A stretch of 7,743 nt of DNA, taken from positions 1-7,743 of the forward strand of contig JAITHZ010000194.1 in the NCBI GenBank assembly GCA_031279795.1, read 5' to 3'. Of this stretch, positions 1 through 6,292 are shown piece after piece. Both the position numbers and the translations under genes were made by a program. Position 1 is the first letter of the stretch, and each line of letters starts with the position of its first letter. The stretch is from Bacteroidales bacterium. GTDB lineage: Bacteria > Bacteroidota > Bacteroidia > Bacteroidales > WRGA01. The notes under the pieces were generated by a model. The model saw nothing but the letters and a program-made list of their open reading frames with translations, did no database searches and was not told the DNA's origin.

Positions 1-1308
1 AACTATACCGACAAGATTGCAACCATTACCGACCGCGAAGTTCCTGAAAAATTGCTAAGTATCAGCTTAGTACGGGGAACATTCAGTACCGTGCGGCTGG
101 TTTTGCCCGATATCAGGGAACGGAAACGCAGCCAGATGGAAATTTACGACGTTCTGTCGCGCGCCGTTCGCAAAGAAACGGAAGCACGTGCCTTTGTGCA
201 GCAACAGTCTACTTTTGGCGGACGACGAACAAGCATGCCGGTTCAATATGTCCTTCAGGCGCAGAACCTTGCAAAATTGCGGGAATATATTCCTCTGTTT
301 ATGAAGCAAATAAATGAAAGTCCCAAATTGCAGATGGCCGATGTAAACCTGAAATTCACCAAGCCGGAAACCCGTGTGGAAATTAACCGCAACAAAGCTT
401 CGCTGCTGGGCGTGAGCACACGAGATATCGGGCAGACATTGCAGTATGCCTTGAGTGGCCAGCGAATGGGCTATTTCTACATGAACGGAAAACAGTATCA
501 GATTCTGGGAGAAATTAACCGCCAAAAACGAAATACGCCTCTGGATTTGAAATCCATTTACCTGAAAAATTATGTCGGCAACATGATTCAGTTAGACAAC
601 CTGGTGGATTTGCGAGAAACGGTTGCTCCGCCGCAATTGTATCGTTATAACCGTTTTAACTCCGCAACCGTGTCGGCAGGCATGGCCGAAGGCGTGACAA
701 TGGGAGAGGCGCTTGACGAGATGGACAGAATTGCCCGCGAAACGCTCGACGACACCTTCCGCACTGCGCTTACCGGCGATTCGAAGGATTTTCGCGAAAG
801 TTCATCCAGTCTCATGTTCGCATTCATTCTGGCAATCGTATTGATATACCTGATATTAGCCGCCCAGTTCGAGAGTTTCAAAGACCCGTTTGTCATTATG
901 TTTTCTGTCCCTCTGGCTATAGCCGGTGCGCTGATACTCATGTATTATTCGGATATTACGATGAATATTTTCAGCCAGATTGGCATTATCATGCTAATCG
1001 GGCTGGTCGCAAAAAACGGTATCCTGATTGTGGAATTTGCCAACCAGCGCCAGCAAGCCGGCAAATCGAAACGCGAGGCCATTGAAGAAGCGTCGGTGCA
1101 ACGCCTTCGTCCGATTTTGATGACCAGCTTTTGTACCGTTTTGGGATTGTTACCGCTCGTTTTCGCCAACGGAGAAGGCGCTAACGGACGAATTGCCATG
1201 GGAATAGCCGTTGTTGGCGGATTGCTCATTTCAACCTTGTTGACTATATTCGTCGTTCCGGTGATGTACGTGTACATTTCCACAGACAGGTCGAAAAATG
1301 AATTATGA
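1..1308 (+). CDS. RND-family efflux transporter permease, C-terminal part (5' end outside window)
   Basis: This is the inner-membrane pump subunit of a tripartite RND efflux system (AcrB/MexB-like), which exports drugs or other amphiphiles using the proton gradient. The frame is open from base 1 to a TGA at 1306-1308, so 435 residues are visible of a family that usually has about 1,000-1,050. The TTG at 52 is internal and is not a start. The first half is the second periplasmic porter/docking region. It is followed by five membrane segments (about bases 808-870, 889-948, 967-1040, 1108-1165 and 1190-1280), corresponding to TM8-TM12. The motif GLVAKNGILIVEFAN (bases 1000-1044) matches the conserved TM10 segment of AcrB-type pumps, including the Lys used in proton relay. 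The membrane-fusion and outer-membrane partners would be expected upstream, outside the window. Substrate cannot be told. Family assignment is secure; the exact subfamily is not. Confidence 0.95.
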   Translation, partial: NYTDKIATITDREVPEKLLSISLVRGTFSTVRLVLPDIRERKRSQMEIYDVLSRAVRKETEARAFVQQQSTFGGRRTSMPVQYVLQAQNLAKLREYIPLFMKQINESPKLQMADVNLKFTKPETRVEINRNKASLLGVSTRDIGQTLQYALSGQRMGYFYMNGKQYQILGEINRQKRNTPLDLKSIYLKNYVGNMIQLDNLVDLRETVAPPQLYRYNRFNSATVSAGMAEGVTMGEALDEMDRIARETLDDTFRTALTGDSKDFRESSSSLMFAFILAIVLIYLILAAQFESFKDPFVIMFSVPLAIAGALILMYYSDITMNIFSQIGIIMLIGLVAKNGILIVEFANQRQQAGKSKREAIEEASVQRLRPILMTSFCTVLGLLPLVFANGEGANGRIAMGIAVVGGLLISTLLTIFVVPVMYVYISTDRSKNEL

Positions 1309-1333
1309 TGGTTTTTGATGCTTGGTATTATTA

Positions 1334-1452
1334 ATTTCAGACTTATACGACGACTTTTTTAGTTTGCGGCAATCGTTTTCTTCACATTGAATTAATACAA
1401 TATGAAGAATATAAAGCTAAAAAATAATAATGTCAATAAAAAAGTCTGAAAT
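1334..1452. repeat. Nested inverted repeats in convergent spacer
   Basis: Three inverted-repeat pairs are nested around one centre. The outer arms, 1334-1344 (ATTTCAGACTT) and 1442-1452, are perfect over 11 bases. The middle arms, 1355-1362 and 1417-1424 (TTTTTTAG/CTAAAAAA), are perfect over 8. The inner arms, 1378-1389 and 1398-1409, match at 11 of 12 positions (the odd pair would be a wobble) around an 8-base loop. The 119-base unit lies between the convergent RND and cstA genes. It may be a bidirectional 3'-end structure or the remains of a small palindromic mobile element. I see no clear target-site duplication and no transposase. The stretches between the arms pair poorly. Confidence 0.55.
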
Positions 1453-1477
1453 ATACAGTTCATTAATGTAAGCAACG

Positions 1478-1503
1478 ATCTCCCGCAAAACTTTGTGGGA
1501 GAT
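1478..1503. terminator. Hairpin, possible terminator of the RND transcript
   Basis: A 12-base stem, 1478-1489 (ATCTCCCGCAAA) with 1492-1503 (TTTGTGGGAGAT), has one G-T pair and a very short AC loop, in practice about 4 bases. It lies 170 bases past the RND stop. The run after it (TCATTTCC) is only moderately T-rich, so termination is a guess. The same bases belong to the local repeat family, which may be the real reason for the symmetry. Confidence 0.3.
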
Positions 1504-1575
1504 TCATTTCCACAAAGCATTTCTTTCTTTGTGTGCTTTGCGAGCTTTGTGGGAGATTCATTTCTTTCTTTGTGA
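1491..1575. repeat. Direct repeats of 9-base CTTTGYGNN family (copy 1)
   Basis: A 20-base word beginning CTTTGTGGGAGA occurs at 1491-1510 and again, identical, at 1545-1564. Three consecutive 9-base units (CTTTGTGTG, CTTTGCGAG, CTTTGTGGG) followed by AGA lie at 1527-1556. A perfect 9-base inverted pair, 1510-1518 (CCACAAAGC) and 1544-1552, brackets them. A related 30-base element of three such units plus AGA lies at 4364-4393, matching at 25 of 30 positions by eye. The array sits just beyond the 3' end of cstA. Confidence 0.65.
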
Positions 1576-1593
1576 GCCGTGTGTTAATCCGCG

Positions 1594-3048
1594 TTAACTG
1601 GATTTTATCAGCTTTGTTCTTTTTCGTTTCCAGTAAAAGAAAGCGGCGAGCGTCGCCAGCGTCACAACACTGCCCAGCAGATACGACAGCGTTATGTCCA
1701 GTCCAAGGAAGACTTCTTTCTGTGCGAAAACGAACGTCGAACAGACCATCGTCATAAACAGTGCAGGCACGAGGGTGATGATATATTTTTTCTTCTTGAC
1801 AGTCAGATAAACGGTCACAGCCCAAAGCGTAAAGACCGACAAAGTCTGGTTAGCCCATGCAAAGTAGCGCCAGATGGTTTCGAATCCATTTTTATCGTGC
1901 AGACTGTAGAACAATACACTTCCGGCGACGGCAAACAGCGGTATGGCAATCAGGAAGCGTTTGATGACTGGCTTTTGGTCGAGGCGCAAGAAATCGGCTA
2001 CTATCAGGCGTGCAGACCGGAAAGCGGTATCGCCGGATGTGATCGGCGCGAAAATCACGCCCAGAACAACCAGTACGGCTCCGACCGTTCCCAGCCAGTT
2101 TTGCGAGATGGTATTCACGACGACGGCAGCATTTGTGCCACTTTCAAAAAAGACTTTCCCGTCGGTGGTATCGAAAAAGAACCAGGTGGCAGCCGTAGCC
2201 CATATCAAGGCAACGATTCCTTCAAAGACCATTGCTCCGAAAAAAACAGGGCGTCCGTATCTTTCGTTCGTCAGGCAACGAGCCATCAGCGGCGATTGTG
2301 TGGCGTGAAATCCGGAAATTGCTCCGCAGGCTATTGAAATAAACATCATCGGGAAAATGGGGTTGGTGGCCGCTTGCGGATGCCGGTTTTCCACTCCGTG
2401 CCACAATTCGGGCAATTCCGGCTGATTAGCGACGATTACTACTAAAATTCCAACAGCCATAATAAGAATACAAAAGCCGAAGATAGGATAAAGATTGCCG
2501 ATAATCTTGTCAATAGGCAACAAGGTCGCCAGCAGATAATAAACGATAATGGCCCCAATCCAGAATCGAGCGTCAAGGAAATCCGGCGTAAGGTCGGCCA
2601 GCAGATTGGCTGGCGCAACTACAAAAACGACGCCCACCAGAATCATCAGCACAACCATAAAAATACGCATAAACTGCTTGATGAAACCGCCAAGGTAGCG
2701 ACCGTGAATTTCGGGCAAACTGGCGCCATTCATCCGGAGAGAAATCATGCCAGAAACGTAATCGTGGACAGCTCCGGCAAACAGTGTTCCAAATACAATC
2801 CACACATACGACGATACACCGAACTTTGCCCCCATTATAGCGCCAAAGACAGGCCCTACCCCTGCTATGTTCAGGAATTGAATCATAAACACGCGCCATG
2901 TTTTCATAGGCAAATAGTCCACGCCATCCCGTTTTACATAGGCCGGGGTTCGACGCGAAACGTTGAGACCGAATATTTTTTCTGTTACCCGTCCATAAAT
3001 GAAATATCCTCCAATCAATATGCACAGGGAAATAATAAATGTAATCAT
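1594..3048 (-). CDS. cstA: Carbon starvation protein A (CstA) family transporter, short form
   Basis: This is a multi-pass inner-membrane transporter of the CstA family. Characterised members in enterobacteria (CstA, BtsT) import pyruvate and have been linked to peptide uptake during carbon limitation. The 484 residues hold about 13 hydrophobic segments. Family blocks are clear: QFLNIAGVGPVFGA (residues 57-70), HDYVSGM (95-101), GFHATQSPLMAR (246-257) and TSGDTAFRSARL (337-348). E. coli CstA has about 700 residues; this shorter form lacks the long C-terminal part, and the ending in a basic tail (FYWKRKRTK) after a last membrane segment looks natural, not truncated. The ATG at 3046-3048 precedes a typical first membrane segment (MITFIISLCILIGGYF). 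No strong Shine-Dalgarno is seen. A heptamer array begins 11 bases upstream of the start. The upstream fusion gene ends 71 bases away on the same strand, so read-through is possible. The substrate (pyruvate or peptides) is inferred from the family. Confidence 0.93.
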   Translation of the reverse strand: MITFIISLCILIGGYFIYGRVTEKIFGLNVSRRTPAYVKRDGVDYLPMKTWRVFMIQFLNIAGVGPVFGAIMGAKFGVSSYVWIVFGTLFAGAVHDYVSGMISLRMNGASLPEIHGRYLGGFIKQFMRIFMVVLMILVGVVFVVAPANLLADLTPDFLDARFWIGAIIVYYLLATLLPIDKIIGNLYPIFGFCILIMAVGILVVIVANQPELPELWHGVENRHPQAATNPIFPMMFISIACGAISGFHATQSPLMARCLTNERYGRPVFFGAMVFEGIVALIWATAATWFFFDTTDGKVFFESGTNAAVVVNTISQNWLGTVGAVLVVLGVIFAPITSGDTAFRSARLIVADFLRLDQKPVIKRFLIAIPLFAVAGSVLFYSLHDKNGFETIWRYFAWANQTLSVFTLWAVTVYLTVKKKKYIITLVPALFMTMVCSTFVFAQKEVFLGLDITLSYLLGSVVTLATLAAFFYWKRKRTKLIKSS

Positions 3049-3059
3049 AGTCTTTTAAT

Positions 3060-3105
3060 AATTAGTAATTAGTAATTAGCAATTAGCAATGTAATTAGTA
3101 ATTGA
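3060..3105. repeat. Heptamer array AATTAGY
   Basis: Units read AATTAGT (3060, 3067), AATTAGC (3074, 3081), a broken AATGT (3088), AATTAGT (3093) and a partial AATTGA (3100). The array fills most of the 71-base gap between the fusion gene's stop and the cstA start, ending 11 bases from the cstA ATG. It would therefore lie in the cstA leader or promoter region. No match to TAnnTTTG is visible beside it. Confidence 0.8.
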
Positions 3106-3119
3106 AATGAGGCTTCTCT

Positions 3120-4256
3120 TCAAGTTTCAACTCTAATTCGGATCTGAATTGCGTTTTCTATGGGCGATTCACTGACAAAAATCAGATATCCACCACCGCC
3201 AGCTCCGCTAAGTTTCCAGCCCAGCGTACCGTTTTTGTATTTGTTCAGGGCCTCAAAGATATCGTTCGACACCATATTGGGGTACATCGCAATCTGTGCC
3301 TCGAAACTTTCGCGTACAGCTTTCCCGAATGTTGGTGCATCTTTTTCGCATATTGCTTTCCAGCAGGCAGCTGTGGCTTCGCTGAGCCGCTTAGCATTTT
3401 CGATGGTGATGCATGTATTTGCCAGCACATCGTAGTTGTTGTGACGCGGATAAAGCGGAACCAGCCAGAGGCGTTCCTCTATCCACGTCATCAAATCGTT
3501 ATCGTGAAGCGATTCGATCTTGCAAGGCCAGTAATCGCCATCGTAATAGAGCCTGTTCAGTCCTGGCAAAACAATACCGAGCGAATCCTGCGAACCGCTA
3601 ACGTATTTTGTACCTGGAGGATTCTCGAAGCAGAAGAGCATTTTGGCTAATTTTTCTCTGTCGCCCGACGGAATATCCACCTGCCACAGCTCAATGGCCT
3701 TTTTGCGCGAACTGGTGGACATGCCGCTGCGGTCGTTAAATTCATAATCCGGTTCGATGGAAATTGTCAGCACCGAACCCGGATGCAAGCTGCTGACGTT
3801 GGGCTGATCAAGCCAGCCGCCAGCCAGGTCAATGCGATAGGGAATCAGACATTCGCTGCGTAAAGCGGTAGTAGAACGTATCGGCAAATCTGCGTGAGGA
3901 ATTCGCTTGCTGACAACGTATTCAATACCCAATTCCAGACATAGCTGTTCTTTCAGCGTGCTGTGTCCATCGCTGTTTACGAAAAAGATATCCGGTTTCA
4001 GTGCGTTGATTTCGTTCATAAAGTCAATCAATCCGCTTCCGCTGTTAATCCATGCGTCCTTTACGAATCTCAACGATTGAACCATATACAGCCGTTCGTT
4101 TTCGTTGTTCAGCGGCCAACGGGCTTTCAGCTCGTACAACGTTTTGTCCGAACCAATTCCAACATACAACTCGCCGTGTGCGGACGCCTCTTCAAAAAAT
4201 GCTACATGCCCACTGTGAAGCATGTCATAGCATCCGCTAACAAATACTTTTCTCAT
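3120..4256 (-). CDS. Cytidylyltransferase-like / GHMP-kinase-like fusion protein
   Basis: Two enzyme domains share one 378-residue chain. Residues 1-135 look like a cytidylyltransferase-type nucleotidyltransferase: VSGCYDMLHSGH carries the HxGH nucleotide-binding motif (H14-H17), and IRSTTALR (126-133) is the second signature (R-x-S-T-T). Residues 138-378 resemble a GHMP sugar kinase: motif I PYRIDLAGGWLDQP (139-152), GSQD (221-224) in the place of the catalytic Asp, followed by PGLNRLYYDG, and motif III KLSGAGGGGYLIF (348-360). Between motifs I and III the glycine-rich ATP loop is poorly preserved; the best candidate is GMSTSS (178-183), only about 27 residues after motif I, where family members usually have a much longer stretch. 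The likely role is phosphorylating a sugar and joining it to a nucleotide, as HldE and FKP do with other domain pairings. The sugar and nucleotide are unknown. No other sugar-nucleotide genes are adjacent. The start at ATG 4254-4256 fits the usual beginning of this fold. A kinase-inactive or regulatory second domain is possible. Confidence 0.8.
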   Translation of the reverse strand: MRKVFVSGCYDMLHSGHVAFFEEASAHGELYVGIGSDKTLYELKARWPLNNENERLYMVQSLRFVKDAWINSGSGLIDFMNEINALKPDIFFVNSDGHSTLKEQLCLELGIEYVVSKRIPHADLPIRSTTALRSECLIPYRIDLAGGWLDQPNVSSLHPGSVLTISIEPDYEFNDRSGMSTSSRKKAIELWQVDIPSGDREKLAKMLFCFENPPGTKYVSGSQDSLGIVLPGLNRLYYDGDYWPCKIESLHDNDLMTWIEERLWLVPLYPRHNNYDVLANTCITIENAKRLSEATAACWKAICEKDAPTFGKAVRESFEAQIAMYPNMVSNDIFEALNKYKNGTLGWKLSGAGGGGYLIFVSESPIENAIQIRIRVET

Positions 4257-4282
4257 AATTTTAGATAATTATTTATTTCCTG

Positions 4283-4337
4283 CAACGTTTTCTTTATTTT
4301 TATTCCCACAAACAACGTTTTCTTTTATTCCCACGAA
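4283..4337. repeat. Imperfect tandem pair in spacer
   Basis: Two adjoining copies of CAACGTTTTC...TTTTATTCCCAC(A/G)AA lie at 4283-4312 (30 bases) and 4313-4337 (25 bases); the second lacks five T/A-rich bases from the middle. The pair lies in the 181-base spacer in front of the fusion gene and leads directly into the long inverted repeat. Confidence 0.65.
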
Positions 4338-4391
4338 GTTCACAAAGTTCACAACTTTTCTTCCTTTGTGTACTTTGTGTTCTTTGCGGGA
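4329..4391. repeat. Long imperfect hairpin built of 9-base units (copy 2)
   Basis: The 26-base arms 4329-4354 and 4366-4391 pair at 21 Watson-Crick positions plus one G-T, with four mismatches and an 11-base pyrimidine-rich loop. Each arm is itself periodic: CTTTGTGTA, CTTTGTGTT, CTTTGCGGG on the right, and the complementary TTCACAAAG-type units on the left. The three right-arm units plus AGA (4364-4393) are kin to those at 1527-1556. It lies 47 bases beyond the stop of the small membrane protein gene and upstream of the fusion gene, so it would be transcribed as a structured 3' or intergenic RNA. The open frame across it on the - strand (4269-4472) gives a low-complexity KEHKVHKG/VNFVNFV peptide that looks like a by-product of the repeat. 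Confidence 0.7.
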
Positions 4392-4437
4392 GACTTTTAT
4401 TTGTGGAAAACTTTTCTTCGCGGGATGTGCTTCGTGC

Positions 4438-4866
4438 TCAGACGATTGGTCGGAAGATTTCGCTGTAAACAATTCCTTTTTTTATTTCGTCCAAATCATT
4501 GAAATTAAATACCAGCGCAGAATCTGTGTCAACAGGCTGTTCGTTGGAATAGCTCTTGATACGGTCGGCAATGCTTGACGTCAGGGGTGTTTTGCGTTGC
4601 TGAGAATTTTCTGCGGACACGGTTTCAATAAATGATTTCGCCTTCGGTTTCTTCACAGGTTCCGCTTCGGGCTTGGGCGTTACTCGTTCGCCGAAACGAT
4701 GCAATACGTCGTCCCAGCTCTGAACAGGGCGCTCCGATGCTTCAGGATGACTGTGAGGATTACGTACAGGAGGCGTTTGTTCAGCACGCTTTTTGGGTTT
4801 GAAAAACGAACCGATTACTGCTATTGCAATAAAAATGAGATAAATCCAATCACCAATATTTTCCAT
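4438..4866 (-). CDS. Small single-pass membrane protein, function unknown
   Basis: A 142-residue protein begins MENIGDWIYLIFIAIAVIG, giving one membrane segment (about 7-22), followed by a basic stop-transfer patch (KPKKR). A long, charged, Pro-rich linker (about 28-120) leads to a compact C-terminal end, DLDEIKKGIVYSEIFRPIV (124-142). From general familiarity, small Bacteroidales proteins with this plan (short anchor, variable linker, conserved end containing a YSEI-like motif) are common, but I know no assigned function. The frame stays open upstream to an ATG at 4944, but I chose 4866. The extra 26 residues do not match this plan, and a promoter-like element at 4915-4945 would lie inside the longer version. 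The N-terminus is probably outside or in the membrane with the linker in the cytoplasm, by the positive-inside rule. It could be a membrane tether or scaffold. Confidence 0.7.
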   Translation of the reverse strand: MENIGDWIYLIFIAIAVIGSFFKPKKRAEQTPPVRNPHSHPEASERPVQSWDDVLHRFGERVTPKPEAEPVKKPKAKSFIETVSAENSQQRKTPLTSSIADRIKSYSNEQPVDTDSALVFNFNDLDEIKKGIVYSEIFRPIV

Positions 4867-4914
4867 AATGTTAGTTTTTGAAAGAGATTGATATATTTTA
4901 TGTAAAAAACAGGC

Positions 4915-4945
4915 CAAAGATATAAATAAATCATGGAATGGCAAT
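4915..4945 (-). promoter_or_regulatory. Candidate Bacteroidota-type promoter for the small membrane protein
   Basis: On the - strand TATCTTTG (4922 down to 4915) matches the -7 consensus TAnnTTTG exactly. ATTG (4945 down to 4942) matches the -33 TTTG at three of four positions, with a 19-base gap, within the 19-21 usual for this phylum. Transcription would begin near 4908, leaving a leader of about 42 bases before the ATG at 4866. The motifs are short, so chance is a real alternative. Confidence 0.42.
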
Positions 4946-4985
4946 TAATATTTTATTTTTTCTTTTATGGATGGCAGAATGTTTT

Positions 4986-6242
4986 TTATGAATTCAGTCT
5001 CAATTTTACGAACGGGATAACGACACAGGCAGGAATTATGCAAATCATGACCCAGATGAAGAAATGTTTGTAGCCCAGTAATTCCTGCAGCCATCCAGCG
5101 ATCATTCCCGGCAGCATGATGCTTAAGGCCATGACGCCGGTTGCAATGGCATAATGTGCGGTTTTATATTTACCTTCGGAAAAATGCATGAGATAAAGCA
5201 TGTAGGCAGTGATACCAAAGCCAAAGCCAAACTGTTCGACCGCAACCGCCGCGTGAACAACAACCAGATGAGCCGTCAACGAACAGGACAGATACACGTA
5301 CACGATGTTGGGCAAAGTTGTTGACAGGGCCATCGGCCAGAGCCAGCGCTTAAGGCCGTAACGGGATACGGTGACTCCTCCCAGTATTCCTCCAGCAATC
5401 AGCGCAATAGCTCCGACTGTGCCATACGCCAGTCCAACTTGTCCGGTTGTCATGCCCATACCACCTGCTTCTCGGCTGTCTAACAGGAATGGTACAGCCA
5501 TTTTCACGAGCAGTGATTCGCTCAGTCGGTAAAAAAGCATGAATGCAAGCGCGATGCCAATGCCTTCTTTCCTGAAAAATGCAATGAATACACCACAAAA
5601 TTCCCGCAGCATGTCTGTTTTGCAAACGTTGGACGGTTTGTCCCTTTCTGGATACGGAAGCGCAACGCGATGATAAACAAACAGCAATACGAAGATTCCA
5701 GCCAGAACAAAGAAAGCAATGCACCATGCATAGCGCACGTTTCCTGTAAATACTTCGAGTGCGCCAGCAAGAACAATCAGCGCTCCCTGACCGGAAATCA
5801 TTGCCAGCCGGTAACAAGTCGTGCGGATACCTATAAAAAACGATTGTTGCGCAGGATTCAGCCCCAACAGGTAAAACCCGTCGGCTGCAATGTCGTGCGT
5901 TGCAGAGGAGAAGGCAATCAGCCAGAAAAAAGCCAGACTTGCCTGTACATAAAACGGCGACGAGATGGCAAAAGCTACGCCCGCCACTCCCGCGCCCAAC
6001 ATCAACTGCATGGATACAATCCACCAGCGTTTTGTTTTCAGTAAATCAACGAATGGACTCCAGAACGGTTTGATTACCCACGGTAAATTAAGCCAGCTGG
6101 TGTAAAACGCAACATCGGTATTCGACAGTCCAAGCCGTTTAAACAGAATGATTGATACGGTAATGACCACAACATAAGGTAATCCTTCGGCAAAATAGAG
6201 TGATGGTGTCCACCGCCATGGTGATATTTCTTTTCGACTCAT
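4986..6242 (-). CDS. AmpG-like MFS permease
   Basis: This 418-residue inner-membrane transporter of the major facilitator superfamily resembles AmpG, which imports anhydro-muropeptides for cell-wall recycling. Markers are FAEGLPY (17-23), aligned with the SGLPL region of AmpG; WVIKPFWSPFVD (55-66), aligned with its KFLWSPLMD; and ATHDIAADGF (114-123), aligned with its ATQDIVFDAW. About 12 hydrophobic segments are present, with a longer cytoplasmic loop around 192-215 between the two halves, as expected. The length is typical for Bacteroidota members and shorter than E. coli AmpG. The start ATG (6240-6242) follows an AGGAAG about 13 bases upstream, too distant to be a strong ribosome site. The DJ-1 family gene ends 50 bases upstream on the same strand, which suggests a shared transcript. 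No peptidoglycan hydrolase or recycling gene lies alongside, so the substrate (muropeptide, other sugar derivative) is uncertain. Confidence 0.85.
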   Translation of the reverse strand: MSRKEISPWRWTPSLYFAEGLPYVVVITVSIILFKRLGLSNTDVAFYTSWLNLPWVIKPFWSPFVDLLKTKRWWIVSMQLMLGAGVAGVAFAISSPFYVQASLAFFWLIAFSSATHDIAADGFYLLGLNPAQQSFFIGIRTTCYRLAMISGQGALIVLAGALEVFTGNVRYAWCIAFFVLAGIFVLLFVYHRVALPYPERDKPSNVCKTDMLREFCGVFIAFFRKEGIGIALAFMLFYRLSESLLVKMAVPFLLDSREAGGMGMTTGQVGLAYGTVGAIALIAGGILGGVTVSRYGLKRWLWPMALSTTLPNIVYVYLSCSLTAHLVVVHAAVAVEQFGFGFGITAYMLYLMHFSEGKYKTAHYAIATGVMALSIMLPGMIAGWLQELLGYKHFFIWVMICIIPACVVIPFVKLRLNS

Positions 6243-6292
6243 AAATGCTTTTCAACTTCCTACAAAACAATTGGCCATCCTGAAAAATCTGA

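Noticed and set aside
1402..1449. 15-codon + strand frame MKNIKLKNNNVNKKV
   Set aside because: Very short, Lys/Asn-rich as expected from AT-rich sequence, and lying inside the nested inverted repeats. No support for translation.
1333..1453. Target-site duplication around the nested inverted repeats
   Set aside because: Bases just outside the arms do not form a convincing direct repeat, so I did not call a mobile element.
2573..3025. 150-residue - strand frame inside cstA
   Set aside because: Out-of-frame shadow of cstA; the cstA frame has clear family motifs through the whole region.
1594..3048. CstA as a truncated pseudogene, being much shorter than the roughly 700-residue E. coli protein
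   Set aside because: All core motifs are intact and the chain ends cleanly after a membrane segment with a basic tail; a short form is natural in this lineage.
4269..4472. 67-residue - strand open frame with KEHKVHKG and VNFVNFV stretches
   Set aside because: Its coding looks like a product of the 9-base repeat hairpin, it overlaps the end of the small membrane protein gene, and it has no domain-like composition.
4945..4985. Terminator after the AmpG-like gene
   Set aside because: The gap is AT-rich, but I find no GC stem followed by a T run on the - strand.
5350..6024. 224-residue - strand frame inside the MFS gene
   Set aside because: Cys/Arg-rich shadow of the AmpG-like frame, without membrane or domain features of its own.
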